DNA from: Pseudocitrobacter faecalis
GTDB lineage: Bacteria > Pseudomonadota > Gammaproteobacteria > Enterobacterales > Enterobacteriaceae
Direction: 5' to 3'
Length of the DNA: 64,000 nt
Assembly: GCA_003315335.1 (NCBI GenBank)
Contig: QNRL01000001.1
Coordinates: 558,001-622,000 of the forward strand
The notes beneath the pieces were generated by a model that had not been told where the DNA came from, made no database searches, and saw nothing but the letters and a program-made list of their open reading frames with translations. Of the stretch, positions 18,119 through 26,859 are shown one piece after another. The number at the start of each line of letters is the position of its first letter. Position 1 is the stretch's first letter. Position numbers and translations under genes: made by a program.

Positions 18119-19554
18119 TGAACAATATTAAGATGGTTCTAGATAAAAACACAGCACTTATTGGGTTTTTGGTTTTTTCCTTTTTTATCCAGTTTATTAA
18201 CTTACCAGCATATGATGATGACATAGGTAGATTTGCACATGGGTATATAGCCCTAGCACAGCAAGGTCGTTTTATCACTGAATGGTGGTATGGCTTATTT
18301 ACTATTTTCAACAAGCCATCACCAGTAAATACATATAGCGCAAATATTTTCATATTCATGCTAGTCGTATTCTCTTCGGCTTGGATAATATTAAAAAAAA
18401 TTAAAAAAGATAGTACCTTAACTTCACTAGCTGTAATATCAATATTTATACACCCTTTCATAATTGAAAATGTATCTTATCATATAGACTCTATTGGCAT
18501 GATTTGTTCATTAGCTCTTGCCATAGTGTTTGCTGGAACATCGCTTAATAACAGAACCATAGCAATTTTACTATGTCTGGTTTCCATAATTATTGCAGCA
18601 AGTATGTATCAAATAGCATTAACCGTATTTTGTGTTGCAGTTGTATTTTTCACTTCATTAAAATGTGTTGATGAAACATACTCCAATAAAGAAATCATGG
18701 TCGACATTGCAATAAAGGCAGTCTGTTTTGTAGTCGCTACAGTAATAATTGTATTAATATCCAACTTAACTATTAAGTCTGGATATTCAAAAATAGTTTC
18801 GGAGCCAGTGCCAATTAATTATGAAGGCGCAAAAATAGTAGCTAAAAACCTTAATAACGCCTGGACTTTAATATACACCTCATTCAATGAAATACAGCGA
18901 TATATTCTCGCCATCTTATTAATTTGTTATTACACTGCTTTTATTGTAAAGGCAGCAATAAAAGACATTAAGGTATCGTTCCGTTTAGTGTTTATGTTAC
19001 TATCACCCATAGTTGCATATTTTCTAATTTTAATGCCAACCGTTTTATTTAAGTCACCAGTATTGATGCCTCGCGTATTAATGGCTTTCGGGATTCTAGT
19101 AGGCATATTATCCATACCATCAGGAATGAGAATGCTTGACACTGTCAGAAGCTGGTTTGTATCAGCTTTTATTGCGTTAACTATATTTACAGCATCAGCA
19201 CATGTAAGCGCCCAAAAATATCTAAATGATTATACTGATGATATTCTAAGAACAGTTACAGCCGCGGCAATAGCCGACAAAAACAACGCTGCCAAAATTA
19301 ATTTGATGTATGTATTACCACAAAATATTCCTGGTGAAGTGCAAAGAAATAGAGAAGCATTTCCGCTTGTAGGTCGGATAATGAAACTACACTTTGGTAA
19401 CAAATGGCTTATGCAGAATTACATAGGATATAAACGATACAACATAAATCTAATTGGTGATACAAAGGATTTATCGGGTAAAGTAATTGTTAAACGCCTT
19501 GATTATGACTTACTGCGTAGAGATGATGGTACCTATCTATTACATTTCAAATGA
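18118..19554 (+). CDS. GtrII-like O-antigen glucosyltransferase
   Basis: A 478-residue polytopic membrane protein with about nine to ten helices. The first periplasmic loop has YDDDIGRFAHGYIALAQQGR, the acidic DDxGR motif typical of the glucosyl transferase GtrII family (GtrC-type). The C-terminal 90 residues form a hydrophilic periplasmic domain. It should take glucose from undecaprenyl-phosphate-glucose and add it to O-antigen in the periplasm, changing serotype and blocking phage adsorption. It is the fourth gene, starting within the stop of the third. A cluster with two transferase-like genes after gtrB is unusual. Confidence 0.8.
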   Translation: MNNIKMVLDKNTALIGFLVFSFFIQFINLPAYDDDIGRFAHGYIALAQQGRFITEWWYGLFTIFNKPSPVNTYSANIFIFMLVVFSSAWIILKKIKKDSTLTSLAVISIFIHPFIIENVSYHIDSIGMICSLALAIVFAGTSLNNRTIAILLCLVSIIIAASMYQIALTVFCVAVVFFTSLKCVDETYSNKEIMVDIAIKAVCFVVATVIIVLISNLTIKSGYSKIVSEPVPINYEGAKIVAKNLNNAWTLIYTSFNEIQRYILAILLICYYTAFIVKAAIKDIKVSFRLVFMLLSPIVAYFLILMPTVLFKSPVLMPRVLMAFGILVGILSIPSGMRMLDTVRSWFVSAFIALTIFTASAHVSAQKYLNDYTDDILRTVTAAAIADKNNAAKINLMYVLPQNIPGEVQRNREAFPLVGRIMKLHFGNKWLMQNYIGYKRYNINLIGDTKDLSGKVIVKRLDYDLLRRDDGTYLLHFK

Positions 19555-19558
19555 TAAT

Positions 19559-19585
19559 ACCCTGCGGAATTCCCGCAGGGTGTTA
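19559..19585. terminator. Bidirectional terminator between gtr operon and tailspike remnant
   Basis: ACCCTGCGG (19559-19567) pairs with CCGCAGGGT (19573-19581) around a five-base loop. It separates the convergent gtr operon and tailspike pseudogene; flanking T-richness is modest on both sides. Confidence 0.8.
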
Positions 19586-21387
19586 TTAGTTATAATTATA
19601 GAGCCCTGTGATAACAATACTTCCACTTGATGGGACGGGAAGTGTTGCAACATCCGAGGCTCTTGAAATAATTATTCTGGATGTTCCCTCAAGTATTAGT
19701 GGAGCTTGAGGGGCACCGAATGCTCCGCACCTTGAGCTAATTGTGGATGATGTTGCGGCTGCTCTTGGAAGCCCAAATATATTAAACTCACCGGAAGAAG
19801 GCCCCCCGGTCCAAGAGGCATCGATATACACCTCAATAGCTCTCCCTTTGTATCTATATTTTGCAATATTTGTTACAAAATTAACTACACTTGTAGTGCC
19901 GCTTGATGTATTGCTTATCCCTACAGTCGATGTTATGAGATAATTGCAGTCTAGCCTGCCATTTACAACTCCAACTGCAGTAATGATCGAGTCATTTTGT
20001 ATATCGCCAATAATTAGGGAAGCATTTGAATCCACTACACAAAGATTTAAAGCCGATCCAGTATTACTCATAGCCTGCAAAGCCATTTCCCTAATATCTA
20101 CTTTTGAAATTCCAGAGCATTGTAACAAATACCTTCCAGCCACCTGTACATCTGCCGCCGCTGTAACACTCGTCACACTAATACTGCTGTTGTAAAAACG
20201 CATCAGTCCAGTATCTATATCCGTATTCCTTATTCCCTCCATACCAAATCCATTAACGGTAATCCCCCTACACCAATGGAACTCCCATGCTACAGATGTA
20301 CCAGCACCACCGATGTGACTGCTATTAATCACACTGTATGTCCAGCTAGCAATTTTGAAACCAATTCTAAATCCGTTTGTGCCAACAACATCAAGTATAT
20401 TACTCGTTCCTCCTGCACCGCCATTGGTTGTGCCTGAATAAGATGGTTCATTCCAGTATCCTATCGCAGTGGACAGTGTTGAGTTGCCTTTTATGTATAC
20501 AGTTCCTGATTCTTTAGTACTCCACATATCCCTGCTATAATGGCCGTATGAACAGTGTTCAAATCTAGAGTTTGAAATATTGCATTTGGCTATATAAGGA
20601 GCATATACTCCGTAATCTGCATATCCTCTTGATAAAATACTACTCGGCTTACACCAAATTCCATTCAATGTGCTGTAATATAGATGTGCCGATGAGGTAC
20701 CAGCTACCCTATGAACAAAAATACAATAGGCTTGAACATTCTGATATTGAATTGGAGTATCGCCCTGCGCCGCATAAACACCAGGATGTCAGGAACTTCA
20801 GATGAAGTTACCTTTCCACCATCATAATATATATATGTATTTTGTGATTCATCACAAGTAGTTAATTTCATACAGCTTGTGATGAGGATAGGTTTTGAAA
20901 CTCTGTAACTCTGCCCTGTCATAACAAACTGTATTCCTCTTGAATATTCTTTTCTACGGGTAAGTGCGTAAGCTGAGTAAAATGCGGGCCATGAATCGTC
21001 AGCAGGTTCATTGATACTATTGAATACAGGCCTTGCACCGAGTTGTTCTAACTTGATAACACCATCATGTTGTAGAATAGCGTATAATCCATTACTGCAT
21101 AACACCGCTAATTCAGGATCGCTTCCTGCTGTTACTGATATCAAATAGCGACCACCGCCATTATCACCTACATGATAATAACCATCAGTTTCATAGATAT
21201 AACCATTTTTAACATTATAAGTTAGTAAATTTTGTAGTGTCGATGATCGTCCTGCCAGCCATGATCCATTAGGTTCGGCAAGCTCTTTCCGAAGAACATC
21301 ACTAATATCAACTGCAGTCCACTTCCCTTCTCCGATACCGCCTGTTGAATCCGGGGTTGAGCCAGGCGGGACTGTTTTGGGTATCTG
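19586..21387 (-). pseudogene. Phage tailspike, truncated at the 5' end and frameshifted
   Basis: Read leftward, the frame opens at about 21387 with PKTVPPGSTPDSTGGIGEGK, a segment typical of tail fibre/tailspike N-regions, and continues through LEQLGARPVFNS into a Ser/Gly/Asn-rich, probably beta-helical, receptor-binding body. Near 20788-20792 the frame breaks: one frame stops at 20704, while a second, open one (VYAAQGDTPIQYQNVQAYCI) continues to the TAA at 19586. A single missing base restores one continuous protein of about 600 residues. A stop (21388-21390) and the methyltransferase fragment replace the true start. Such proteins bind or cleave O-antigen. It is not expected to be functional. 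Confidence 0.85.
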
Positions 21388-22268
21388 CTACGCTGACTCC
21401 GTTCCTGACTGGTAATGGCGGAAGCGAATACCAGGCCAAGCCGCGTCCTCTGACAAAACCTGCTCACACTATCCTGAAAGAGTCGCGTTGCTGTGTAGTT
21501 GCTCCTGTAATCGCCAGACAGTTCGGTGCAAGTGTAGGCCACCGTGCTGATGAGCCGAGTGCAACGATTACAGCGGGCGGCGGTGGAAAATCGCAATTAG
21601 TGAAACCGGTCCTGATCCAGATGGGTTACGGCGAAAGACCTGGCCAGGCGCCGAGAGTACTTCAGCTGGGTAAACCACTTGGAACAATTACCGCTGGCGG
21701 AGGAAAGTTTGCCCTGGTTGCTGCGAACCTCATAAAACACTTTGGCGGCAACTACTCTGGTGCTGGTATTTCCATGAACGAACCCGCGCACACGGTGACC
21801 ACCACCGACCACCACGCGATCGTGACTTCAAGCATCATCAAAATGCGCGGTACCAATACTGGACAGCCCGCTGATACACCACTGCAAACCATAACGGCCG
21901 GTGGCCTGCATTTTGGTGAAGTCAGGACAAACCTGGCTGTCGATGACTATAACGAAGGCCGTGCACTTGAAGTGTTGTCATTCCTGCAGAAGTACTGCGG
22001 TGAGGATAGCGACGGTTTGGTGACTGTTGAAGGTATCGTTTACCGCATCGTTGATATCGGAATGCGTATGCTTCAGCCCCACGAACTTTACCGTGCACAG
22101 GGCTTTCCGGACTGGTACATCATCGATCGGGATTACACCGGGCAACGATATTCCAAAGATAAGCAAGTGGCGCGCTGCGGTAATGCCGTACCTCCGCCGT
22201 TTGCTGAGGCATTGGTAAGGGCAAACTTACCAGAAATGTGTCTTGGTAAAAAATCGGAGGCCGCATGA
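21345..22268 (+). pseudogene. C-terminal part of a DNA cytosine-5 methyltransferase
   Basis: The open frame can start with TTG at 21345, but homologous sequence begins only near 21388 (ATLTPFLTGNGGSEYQ). It contains the repeated ITAGGGK-type segments seen in phage Dcm-like enzymes, motif VIII-like LQPHELYRAQGFPDWY and motif X (ARCGNAVPPPFAEAL). The catalytic PCQ motif, the ENV motif and the S-adenosylmethionine site, normally in the N-terminal half, are absent, so it cannot methylate DNA. The missing 5' end abuts the truncated tailspike on the other strand. Downstream genes overlap or follow closely in the same direction. Confidence 0.88.
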
Positions 22269-22384
22269 CGCCAGAAACAGACAACGCCAGTATCAAGACA
22301 CTAATCACCAAGTCGCTATCGCGGCCTTTTTTATTGGTTGCGTTCACCTTCAAGCAAATTAACAAGCAATTCAGGGAGTACTGA
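22265..22384 (+). CDS. Small hypothetical phage protein (39 aa)
   Basis: Begins at ATG 22265, whose last bases overlap the methyltransferase stop (ATGA), and ends TGA at 22384, one base before the next start at 22386. The product MTPETDNASIKTLITKSLSR...FREY has a short hydrophobic stretch (PFLLVAFTF). The overlap-and-abut arrangement argues that it is translated, but no family is recognised. Confidence 0.5.
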   Translation: MTPETDNASIKTLITKSLSRPFLLVAFTFKQINKQFREY

Positions 22385-22385
22385 T

Positions 22386-22604
22386 ATGGCGGACATTATT
22401 GATTCAGCAGCAGAAATCGAAGAGTTACAACGTAACTTCGCACTCAGTAAGCATCGCCGTACCGGTAATCTCGTGTCTGCTGAGTACTGTGAAGCATGCG
22501 GCGAGGATATCCCGGAACCGCGTCGCGCTGCCGTTCCCGGCTGCCAGACGTGTGCTGAATGCCAGAGCGTAATTGAGCTTCGGAACAAACAGAGAGGTTT
22601 GTGA
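22386..22604 (+). CDS. TraR/DksA-family zinc-finger protein
   Basis: A 72-residue protein with the TraR/DksA C4 zinc finger: CEACGEDIPEPRRAAVPGC then QTCAEC, following a helix (EIEELQRNFALSKHR). Short phage members of this family bind the RNA polymerase secondary channel and imitate DksA with ppGpp. Start at 22386 follows a GGGAG ribosome site. The stop overlaps the next start by one base. The family is common in the left early operon of lambdoid phages. Confidence 0.88.
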   Translation: MADIIDSAAEIEELQRNFALSKHRRTGNLVSAEYCEACGEDIPEPRRAAVPGCQTCAECQSVIELRNKQRGL

Positions 22605-22996
22605 TGGATTACAGCAAGCTAAGCGACTTTGAAATTAACAAACGAGTGGCGATCGCAAATGGACTTTTGGTTCAGGAAATTGACGATAGCAAAGCAACCG
22701 GCATGACGAGCAAATATCACGAACTTCGCCCACACACTGTTTGGGTGAGCGATGGTGAAAACCCATGGGAGCAATATGCGCCAACTCTTTGCTGGGAGAA
22801 TGCGGGTCCGATCATTCTGAAGAATCGCATTAGTCTGGTTTGGGATTGCGCTGAAGATGCCAGTTCTGAGTGGTGGAATGCTGTTGACCAGTTCGATGAA
22901 TGCCGCGTTCAGTACCAGTCCAACCCGTTGCGCGGAGCAATGATTGTATTCCTCATGATGCAGGAGTCAGCCAATGTTCAGGATAATCCAGCCTAA
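22604..22996 (+). CDS. Phage protein of the DUF2591 type
   Basis: A 130-residue protein starting MDYSKLSDFEINKRVAIANG with a conserved DNPAxxWE-like block (SDGENPWEQYAPTLCWENAGPII) and the C-terminal LRGAMIVFLMM segment. This matches the DUF2591 family of lambdoid phage early regions. Function unknown; it is soluble and acidic. GTG at 22601 directly precedes the ATG at 22604, which is preferred by homology. The end overlaps the following gene by 23 bases. Confidence 0.75.
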   Translation: MDYSKLSDFEINKRVAIANGLLVQEIDDSKATGMTSKYHELRPHTVWVSDGENPWEQYAPTLCWENAGPIILKNRISLVWDCAEDASSEWWNAVDQFDECRVQYQSNPLRGAMIVFLMMQESANVQDNPA

Positions 22997-23213
22997 TACC
23001 TGGTACGCCGATCCCCACGGCGCGCCATGCAAAATCCTCCGCGCCACCCACGAAGTCATCAACTACATCCGCAACGGCCGTACCTGCATAGCCAGTATGG
23101 GCCGCTTTCAGCATGAATTCGAGCCGCTGACCAAAGCACGGGCCGCTCGGATCGCCGAAGAAATCGAAACAGCAGAACATTTAAAGAAGCTGCGCGCCAA
23201 GCGTGCAGCATGA
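22974..23213 (+). CDS. Phage protein of the DUF4222 type
   Basis: A 79-residue basic protein, MFRIIQPNTWYADPHGAP, with the NTWYxDPxG start and an RIAEEIETAEHLKKLRAKRAA helix at the end, resembling DUF4222 proteins found near excisionase/integrase in lambdoid phages. Function unknown. It overlaps the previous gene and is followed after nine bases by the next one, consistent with one early operon. Confidence 0.7.
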   Translation: MFRIIQPNTWYADPHGAPCKILRATHEVINYIRNGRTCIASMGRFQHEFEPLTKARAARIAEEIETAEHLKKLRAKRAA

Positions 23214-23222
23214 GGAAAGATT

Positions 23223-23495
23223 ATGCGTATTGAGGAGTTATCGATACTTCCTAAGTTGTTTCGGGTCATTGAAGTAGATCTGGATGTTCTACGGAACGGC
23301 ATTGGCTCCGGCTGGGGAGTGATATTCAATCAGGATGCTGTAGTTAAGCGAAAGGTTCGTCGCATTAAACATGACGGTGGTTGGAAGTGGCAAATCGTTC
23401 GCGAGTGTCTTGATCAGGAGTTATGGGATTACTGCTTCGAGCAGGATAGAGAATGCCTTGAGGAGTTGAATTATCAGCTCGGTCTTGTCCAATAA
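23223..23495 (+). CDS. Hypothetical phage protein (90 aa)
   Basis: Starts MRIEELSILPKLFRVIEVDL with a good ribosome site (GAGGAAAG). It is acidic at the C-terminus (FEQDRECLEELNYQLGL) and contains a VRRIKHDGGWKWQIVREC block; no named family is recognised. It is the last gene before a terminator that separates this group from xis-int. Confidence 0.6.
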   Translation: MRIEELSILPKLFRVIEVDLDVLRNGIGSGWGVIFNQDAVVKRKVRRIKHDGGWKWQIVRECLDQELWDYCFEQDRECLEELNYQLGLVQ

Positions 23496-23552
23496 CACAA
23501 CGGATAGCTGATTCACTGAGTCAGTTATCGGATGTAACCAACCCTCGTTTTG

Positions 23553-23577
23553 GCCCGGCTCGCCCGGGCGTTTTTTT
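23553..23577 (+). terminator. Terminator between the early genes and xis
   Basis: GCCCGG (23553-23558) pairs with CCGGGC (23564-23569), followed by G and seven T. It sits 14 bases before the excisionase start, so xis-int must be reached by antitermination or by its own promoter. Confidence 0.8.
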
Positions 23578-23590
23578 GCCTGGAGTAAGC

Positions 23591-23917
23591 ATGGATAAAG
23601 AACCATTCATGAAAATACCCGCCTTCGCTGCCCGCATCTGTGTATCGCCAAGCACCATCTATCGCAACCCTGCGCGGTTCCACATGTTCAAAGTTGGCGG
23701 TTCCTGGCGAGCTAACGAAGAAAGCGTGGCAAATTTTTCCAAAACCTCTAACAATGTCTTCCGGCTGGCTGTGGTCGGTAAGGAGTCAATGAAATGCCGA
23801 TCTACAAAAGAGGTAAAAACTACTGGGTTGATATCTCAGCTCCGGACGGAACGCGAATTAGACGCTCTACTGGAACCGAGGAGAAAGTCAAAGCACAGGA
23901 GTACCACGACAAGATAA
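23591..23917 (+). CDS. xis: Excisionase-like helix-turn-helix protein
   Basis: A 108-residue protein with an N-terminal winged-helix excisionase motif: MKIPAFAARICVSPSTIYRN (res 7-26) and VGGSWRANEESVANF. It should bend DNA and direct prophage excision with the integrase. Start at 23591 is preceded by TGGAG; an ATG-like start inside the terminator T-run is not credible. The 3' part overlaps the integrase start by 124 bases, an arrangement common in lambdoid phages; its tail (KSKHRSTTTR) may be read only because of the overlap. Confidence 0.8.
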   Translation: MDKEPFMKIPAFAARICVSPSTIYRNPARFHMFKVGGSWRANEESVANFSKTSNNVFRLAVVGKESMKCRSTKEVKTTGLISQLRTERELDALLEPRRKSKHRSTTTR

Positions 23918-24843
23918 AGCATGAACTGTGGGATGTGACACGCCTTGAGAGGAAGCCTGTTCATCTGTTCGATGAAATCATCCTCCTTGTATTAAAGAAT
24001 GCGGAAGACCAGAACGCATACGAAAACAAGAAAGGCTATGCCCGGTACTGGCTCCGTGTGTTTAAGGGCCGGGTGATCACAGAGATTCAGGGATACGAAA
24101 TAGCAAAGATGATGCCCACGCACTCTCAGCATAAATCGAGAAAGCCCCTGGCTAATGGAACCGTTAACCGGTACCGCGCGTTCATTATCAGGGCATTCTC
24201 ACTGGCACTGAAAAACGGATGGATTGACCACCGACCCTATGTACCAGAGTTAAGAGAACCAAAAGTAAGGGTACGGTGGATCCGGAAGTGGCAGGCCAGG
24301 AATTTAATCGATTCGCTCAGGACAGATATCATGCGCAGAATAGCCTCCTTCGCCCTGCTTACCGGAGCAAGGCGCGGATAGATCCTGTCACTCACATGGG
24401 AAAACGTGGATTTCGAGAACAGGAACGCTATTGTCACTGCTGAAAATGCAAAATCAGGTAAGGCACGACCAATGCCTTTGAATGAAGAAGCGATCAGAAT
24501 TCTACGTGAATGTGATATGTCGTGCGAATACGTATTCACCGTAGACGGGAAAAAGTTATCAGATATTGACCGCGCTGATTTTGAACAAGCGTTAATTGCA
24601 TCCGATATATCTGGTTTTCGTTTTCACGATCTGAGACACACCTGGGCGAGTTGGCATGTTCAGAATGGAACACCTTTAATGACCCCTAAGGAATTAGGGG
24701 GATGGGAAACTCTGGAGATGGTTAAAAAGTACGCTCACTTAAGTGCTGAACATTTGAACAGGTTTGTAGGTTCTGTCACGTTTTTGGCACAGGAAAACGA
24801 ACTCGAAACTATGCGTAATAAGAAAATTGCCGCATCCAACTGA
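23794..24843 (+). pseudogene. int: Tyrosine integrase interrupted by an amber codon
   Basis: One continuous 349-codon frame similar to the integrases of Sf6/HK620-type phages: MPIYKRGKNYWVDISAPDGT arm-binding start, core-binding domain, then catalytic domain. TAG at 24379-24381 interrupts it right after the first catalytic arginine (LLTGARRG); the family has Glu here, so one GAG to TAG change explains it. The rest is intact: FHDLRHTWAS (His and Arg), LGGWETLEMV and the nucleophile Tyr in KKYAHLS. Without suppression only a 195-residue N-terminal piece is made, which would freeze the element. Confidence 0.93.
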
Positions 24844-24885
24844 TGCATATGGCTTTTTTAATGGTCAATTTTGAGAGGTTCCATT

Positions 24886-24907
24886 CACAAAATAGACTTT
24901 TACTCTT
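24886..24907. repeat. Proposed right attachment site (attR)
   Basis: This copy of the 22-bp repeat (see 13614-13635) lies 43 bases after the integrase stop. The bases to its right (ATTTAAGCCC...), read on the minus strand into the ATG at the left copy, encode GLNKSKS-M, close to the E. coli YcgL leader (GILKSKSM), so they look like the original ycgL upstream sequence. Confidence 0.75.
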
Positions 24908-25021
24908 ATTTAAGCCCGTGGTGACTTGCCTCTATATATCAGTGACTATAACATGCCTGATAGTCTTCGGAATATCACCGCATTGTGCTGGATGATAAAT
25001 AGCAAATTGAGTAAGGCCAGG

Positions 25022-25729
25022 ATGTCAAACACGCCAATCGAACTTAAAGGCAGTAGCTTCACTTTATCAGTGGTGCATTTGCATGAGGCAAATCCCGAGA
25101 TTATTCGTCAGGCGTTAGAAGACAAGGTGGCTCAGGCTCCGGCTTTTTTTCGTCACGCGCCGGTGGTGGTAAACGTCAGTAGTCTGGAAGAGACGACCCA
25201 ATGGCAGCCGTTGCAGCAGGCGATTAACGCTGCGGGCTTGCGTATTGTGGGCGTGAGCGGCGCGAAGAACCCGCGAATGAAAGCCGAAATCGACAAAGCG
25301 GGCCTGCCTTTACTCACTGAGGGTAAAGAAAAAATCGCCCGCCCTGCTCCCGTCGAACCGCAACCTCAGCCAGAACCTGCCCCAACTGTTAGCACGATCA
25401 CAAAAACGCGATTGATTGATATGCCGGTTCGTTCCGGTCAGCGCATTTATGCGCCAAACTGTGATCTGATTGTTACAAACCACGTAAGCGCAGGCGCTGA
25501 GCTTATCGCTGATGGTAACATTCATGTGTATGGCATGATGCGGGGACGCGTGCTGGCTGGCGCATCTGGCGATCGAGAAGCACAAATTTTTTGTACACAT
25601 CTGGCAGCGGAATTAATGTCCATTGCCGGGGAATATTGGCTGAGCGATCAAATCCCAGCCGAGTTTTATGGCAAAGCGGCGCGTCTGCGCTTAGACGACA
25701 GCGCTTTGACAATTCAACCGTTTAATTAA
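25022..25729 (+). CDS. minC: Septum site-determining protein MinC
   Basis: A 235-residue inhibitor of FtsZ polymerisation. The N-terminal domain ([20 protein letters not shown]) acts on FtsZ; a Pro/Glu-rich linker ([13 protein letters not shown], res ~120-135) leads to the C-terminal beta-helix ([20 protein letters not shown], with RVLAGASGD) that dimerises and binds MinD. The linker is slightly longer than in E. coli. Start 25022 is set by homology; 32 further in-frame upstream residues are not conserved. It heads minCDE. Only about 110 bases separate it from the prophage end, so its promoter is close to the insertion. Confidence 0.96.
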   Translation: MSNTPIELKGSSFTLSVVHLHEANPEIIRQALEDKVAQAPAFFRHAPVVVNVSSLEETTQWQPLQQAINAAGLRIVGVSGAKNPRMKAEIDKAGLPLLTEGKEKIARPAPVEPQPQPEPAPTVSTITKTRLIDMPVRSGQRIYAPNCDLIVTNHVSAGAELIADGNIHVYGMMRGRVLAGASGDREAQIFCTHLAAELMSIAGEYWLSDQIPAEFYGKAARLRLDDSALTIQPFN

Positions 25730-25751
25730 TCCCTTTTAACAAGGAATTTCT

Positions 25752-26564
25752 ATGGCACGCATTATTGTTGTGACTTCGGGTAAAGGGGGCGTGGGCAAAA
25801 CCACCTCCAGCGCGGCCATCGCGACTGGTTTGGCGCAGAAGGGAAAGAAAACTGTCGTTATCGACTTCGATATCGGCCTGCGTAACCTCGACCTGATTAT
25901 GGGCTGTGAACGCCGCGTTGTGTATGATTTCGTTAACGTTATTCAGGGCGATGCCACGCTGAACCAGGCGCTAATCAAAGATAAGCGCACGGAAAATCTG
26001 TTTATTCTCCCGGCGTCTCAGACTCGTGATAAAGACGCATTGACTCGCGAAGGCGTCGAGAAAGTGCTCGACGAGCTGAAGAAGATGGAGTTCGACTTTG
26101 TTGTCTGCGACTCCCCGGCGGGTATCGAAACCGGCGCGCTGATGGCGCTTTACTTCGCTGATGAAGCGATCATCACCACTAACCCGGAAGTCTCTTCCGT
26201 GCGTGACTCCGACCGTATTCTGGGCATTCTGGCCTCAAAATCGCGTCGTGCGGAAAACGGTGAAGAGCCTATCAAAGAACACCTTCTGCTGACCCGCTAC
26301 AATCCGGGTCGTGTAAACAAAGGCGATATGCTGAGCATGGAAGATGTGCTGGAAATTCTGCGCATCAAACTGGTCGGCGTTATCCCGGAAGATCAATCTG
26401 TGCTGCGCGCATCCAACCAGGGTGAACCGGTTATTCTGGATGCATTGTCGGATGCAGGTAAAGCCTACGCCGACACCGTGGATCGTCTGTTGGGAGAAGA
26501 ACGTCCTTTCCGCTTCATTGAAGAAGAGAAGAAAGGTTTCCTCAAACGCCTGTTCGGAGGATAA
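25752..26564 (+). CDS. minD: Septum site-determining ATPase MinD
   Basis: A 270-residue ParA/MinD ATPase, the same length as E. coli MinD. The deviant Walker A motif GKGGVGKTT is at res 10-18 and switch motifs follow (DFDIGLRNLDL; VVCDSPAGIE). The C-terminal amphipathic membrane-targeting helix (EEKKGFLKRLF) is present. ATP-bound MinD binds the membrane, recruits MinC and is displaced by MinE, generating pole-to-pole oscillation. It is 22 bases after minC and three bases before minE. Confidence 0.98.
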   Translation: MARIIVVTSGKGGVGKTTSSAAIATGLAQKGKKTVVIDFDIGLRNLDLIMGCERRVVYDFVNVIQGDATLNQALIKDKRTENLFILPASQTRDKDALTREGVEKVLDELKKMEFDFVVCDSPAGIETGALMALYFADEAIITTNPEVSSVRDSDRILGILASKSRRAENGEEPIKEHLLLTRYNPGRVNKGDMLSMEDVLEILRIKLVGVIPEDQSVLRASNQGEPVILDALSDAGKAYADTVDRLLGEERPFRFIEEEKKGFLKRLFGG

Positions 26565-26567
26565 ATT

Positions 26568-26837
26568 ATGGCATTACTCGACTTTTTTCTCTCACGAAAA
26601 AAGAGCACCGCGAATATCGCGAAAGAACGCTTACAGATTATTGTGGCTGAACGCCGCCGCAGCGATGCTGAACCGCATTACCTGCCGCAACTGCGCAAGG
26701 ACATCCTGGAAGTCATCTGTAAATATATTCAGATTGACCCGGAAATGGTGACCGTGCAGCTGGAGCAGAAAGACGGGGATATCTCGATTCTGGAACTTAA
26801 CGTGACCTTACCAGAAGCGGAAGAGTCGAAGTCCTGA
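26568..26837 (+). CDS. minE: Cell division topological specificity factor MinE
   Basis: An 89-residue protein (E. coli 88). The N-terminal amphipathic helix ([22 protein letters not shown]) binds membrane and includes the MinD-interacting residues; the C-terminal topological specificity domain (res ~35-88) forms the dimer. It stimulates MinD ATPase and keeps MinC away from midcell. Starts three bases after the minD stop, last gene of the operon. Confidence 0.97.
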   Translation: MALLDFFLSRKKSTANIAKERLQIIVAERRRSDAEPHYLPQLRKDILEVICKYIQIDPEMVTVQLEQKDGDISILELNVTLPEAEESKS

Positions 26838-26859
26838 TATCACTGGTCGATGTGAGAAA

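Larger units (their letters stand above)
13614..24907. mobile_element. Defective lambdoid prophage (about 11.3 kb) in the ycgL-minC interval
   Basis: The element is bounded by a 22-bp imperfect repeat and carries an integrase and excisionase at the right end, as in lambdoid phages. Gene directions fit a lambda-type prophage: early left-operon genes read rightward to int, while the tailspike reads leftward toward attL. All immunity, replication, lysis, packaging and most tail genes are missing. The tailspike and a methyltransferase meet head-to-head with both 5' ends lost, marking an internal deletion near 21387. Remaining intact cargo: SRAP gene, SOS pair, four-gene gtr operon. The gtr segment is strikingly AT-rich against its surroundings. 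Confidence 0.9.

Noticed and set aside
21222-21596. 124-codon minus-strand frame across the tailspike-methyltransferase joint
   Set aside because: It is an out-of-frame reading of both truncated genes; the correct tail frame is PKTVPPGSTPDSTGG and the methyltransferase lies on the other strand.
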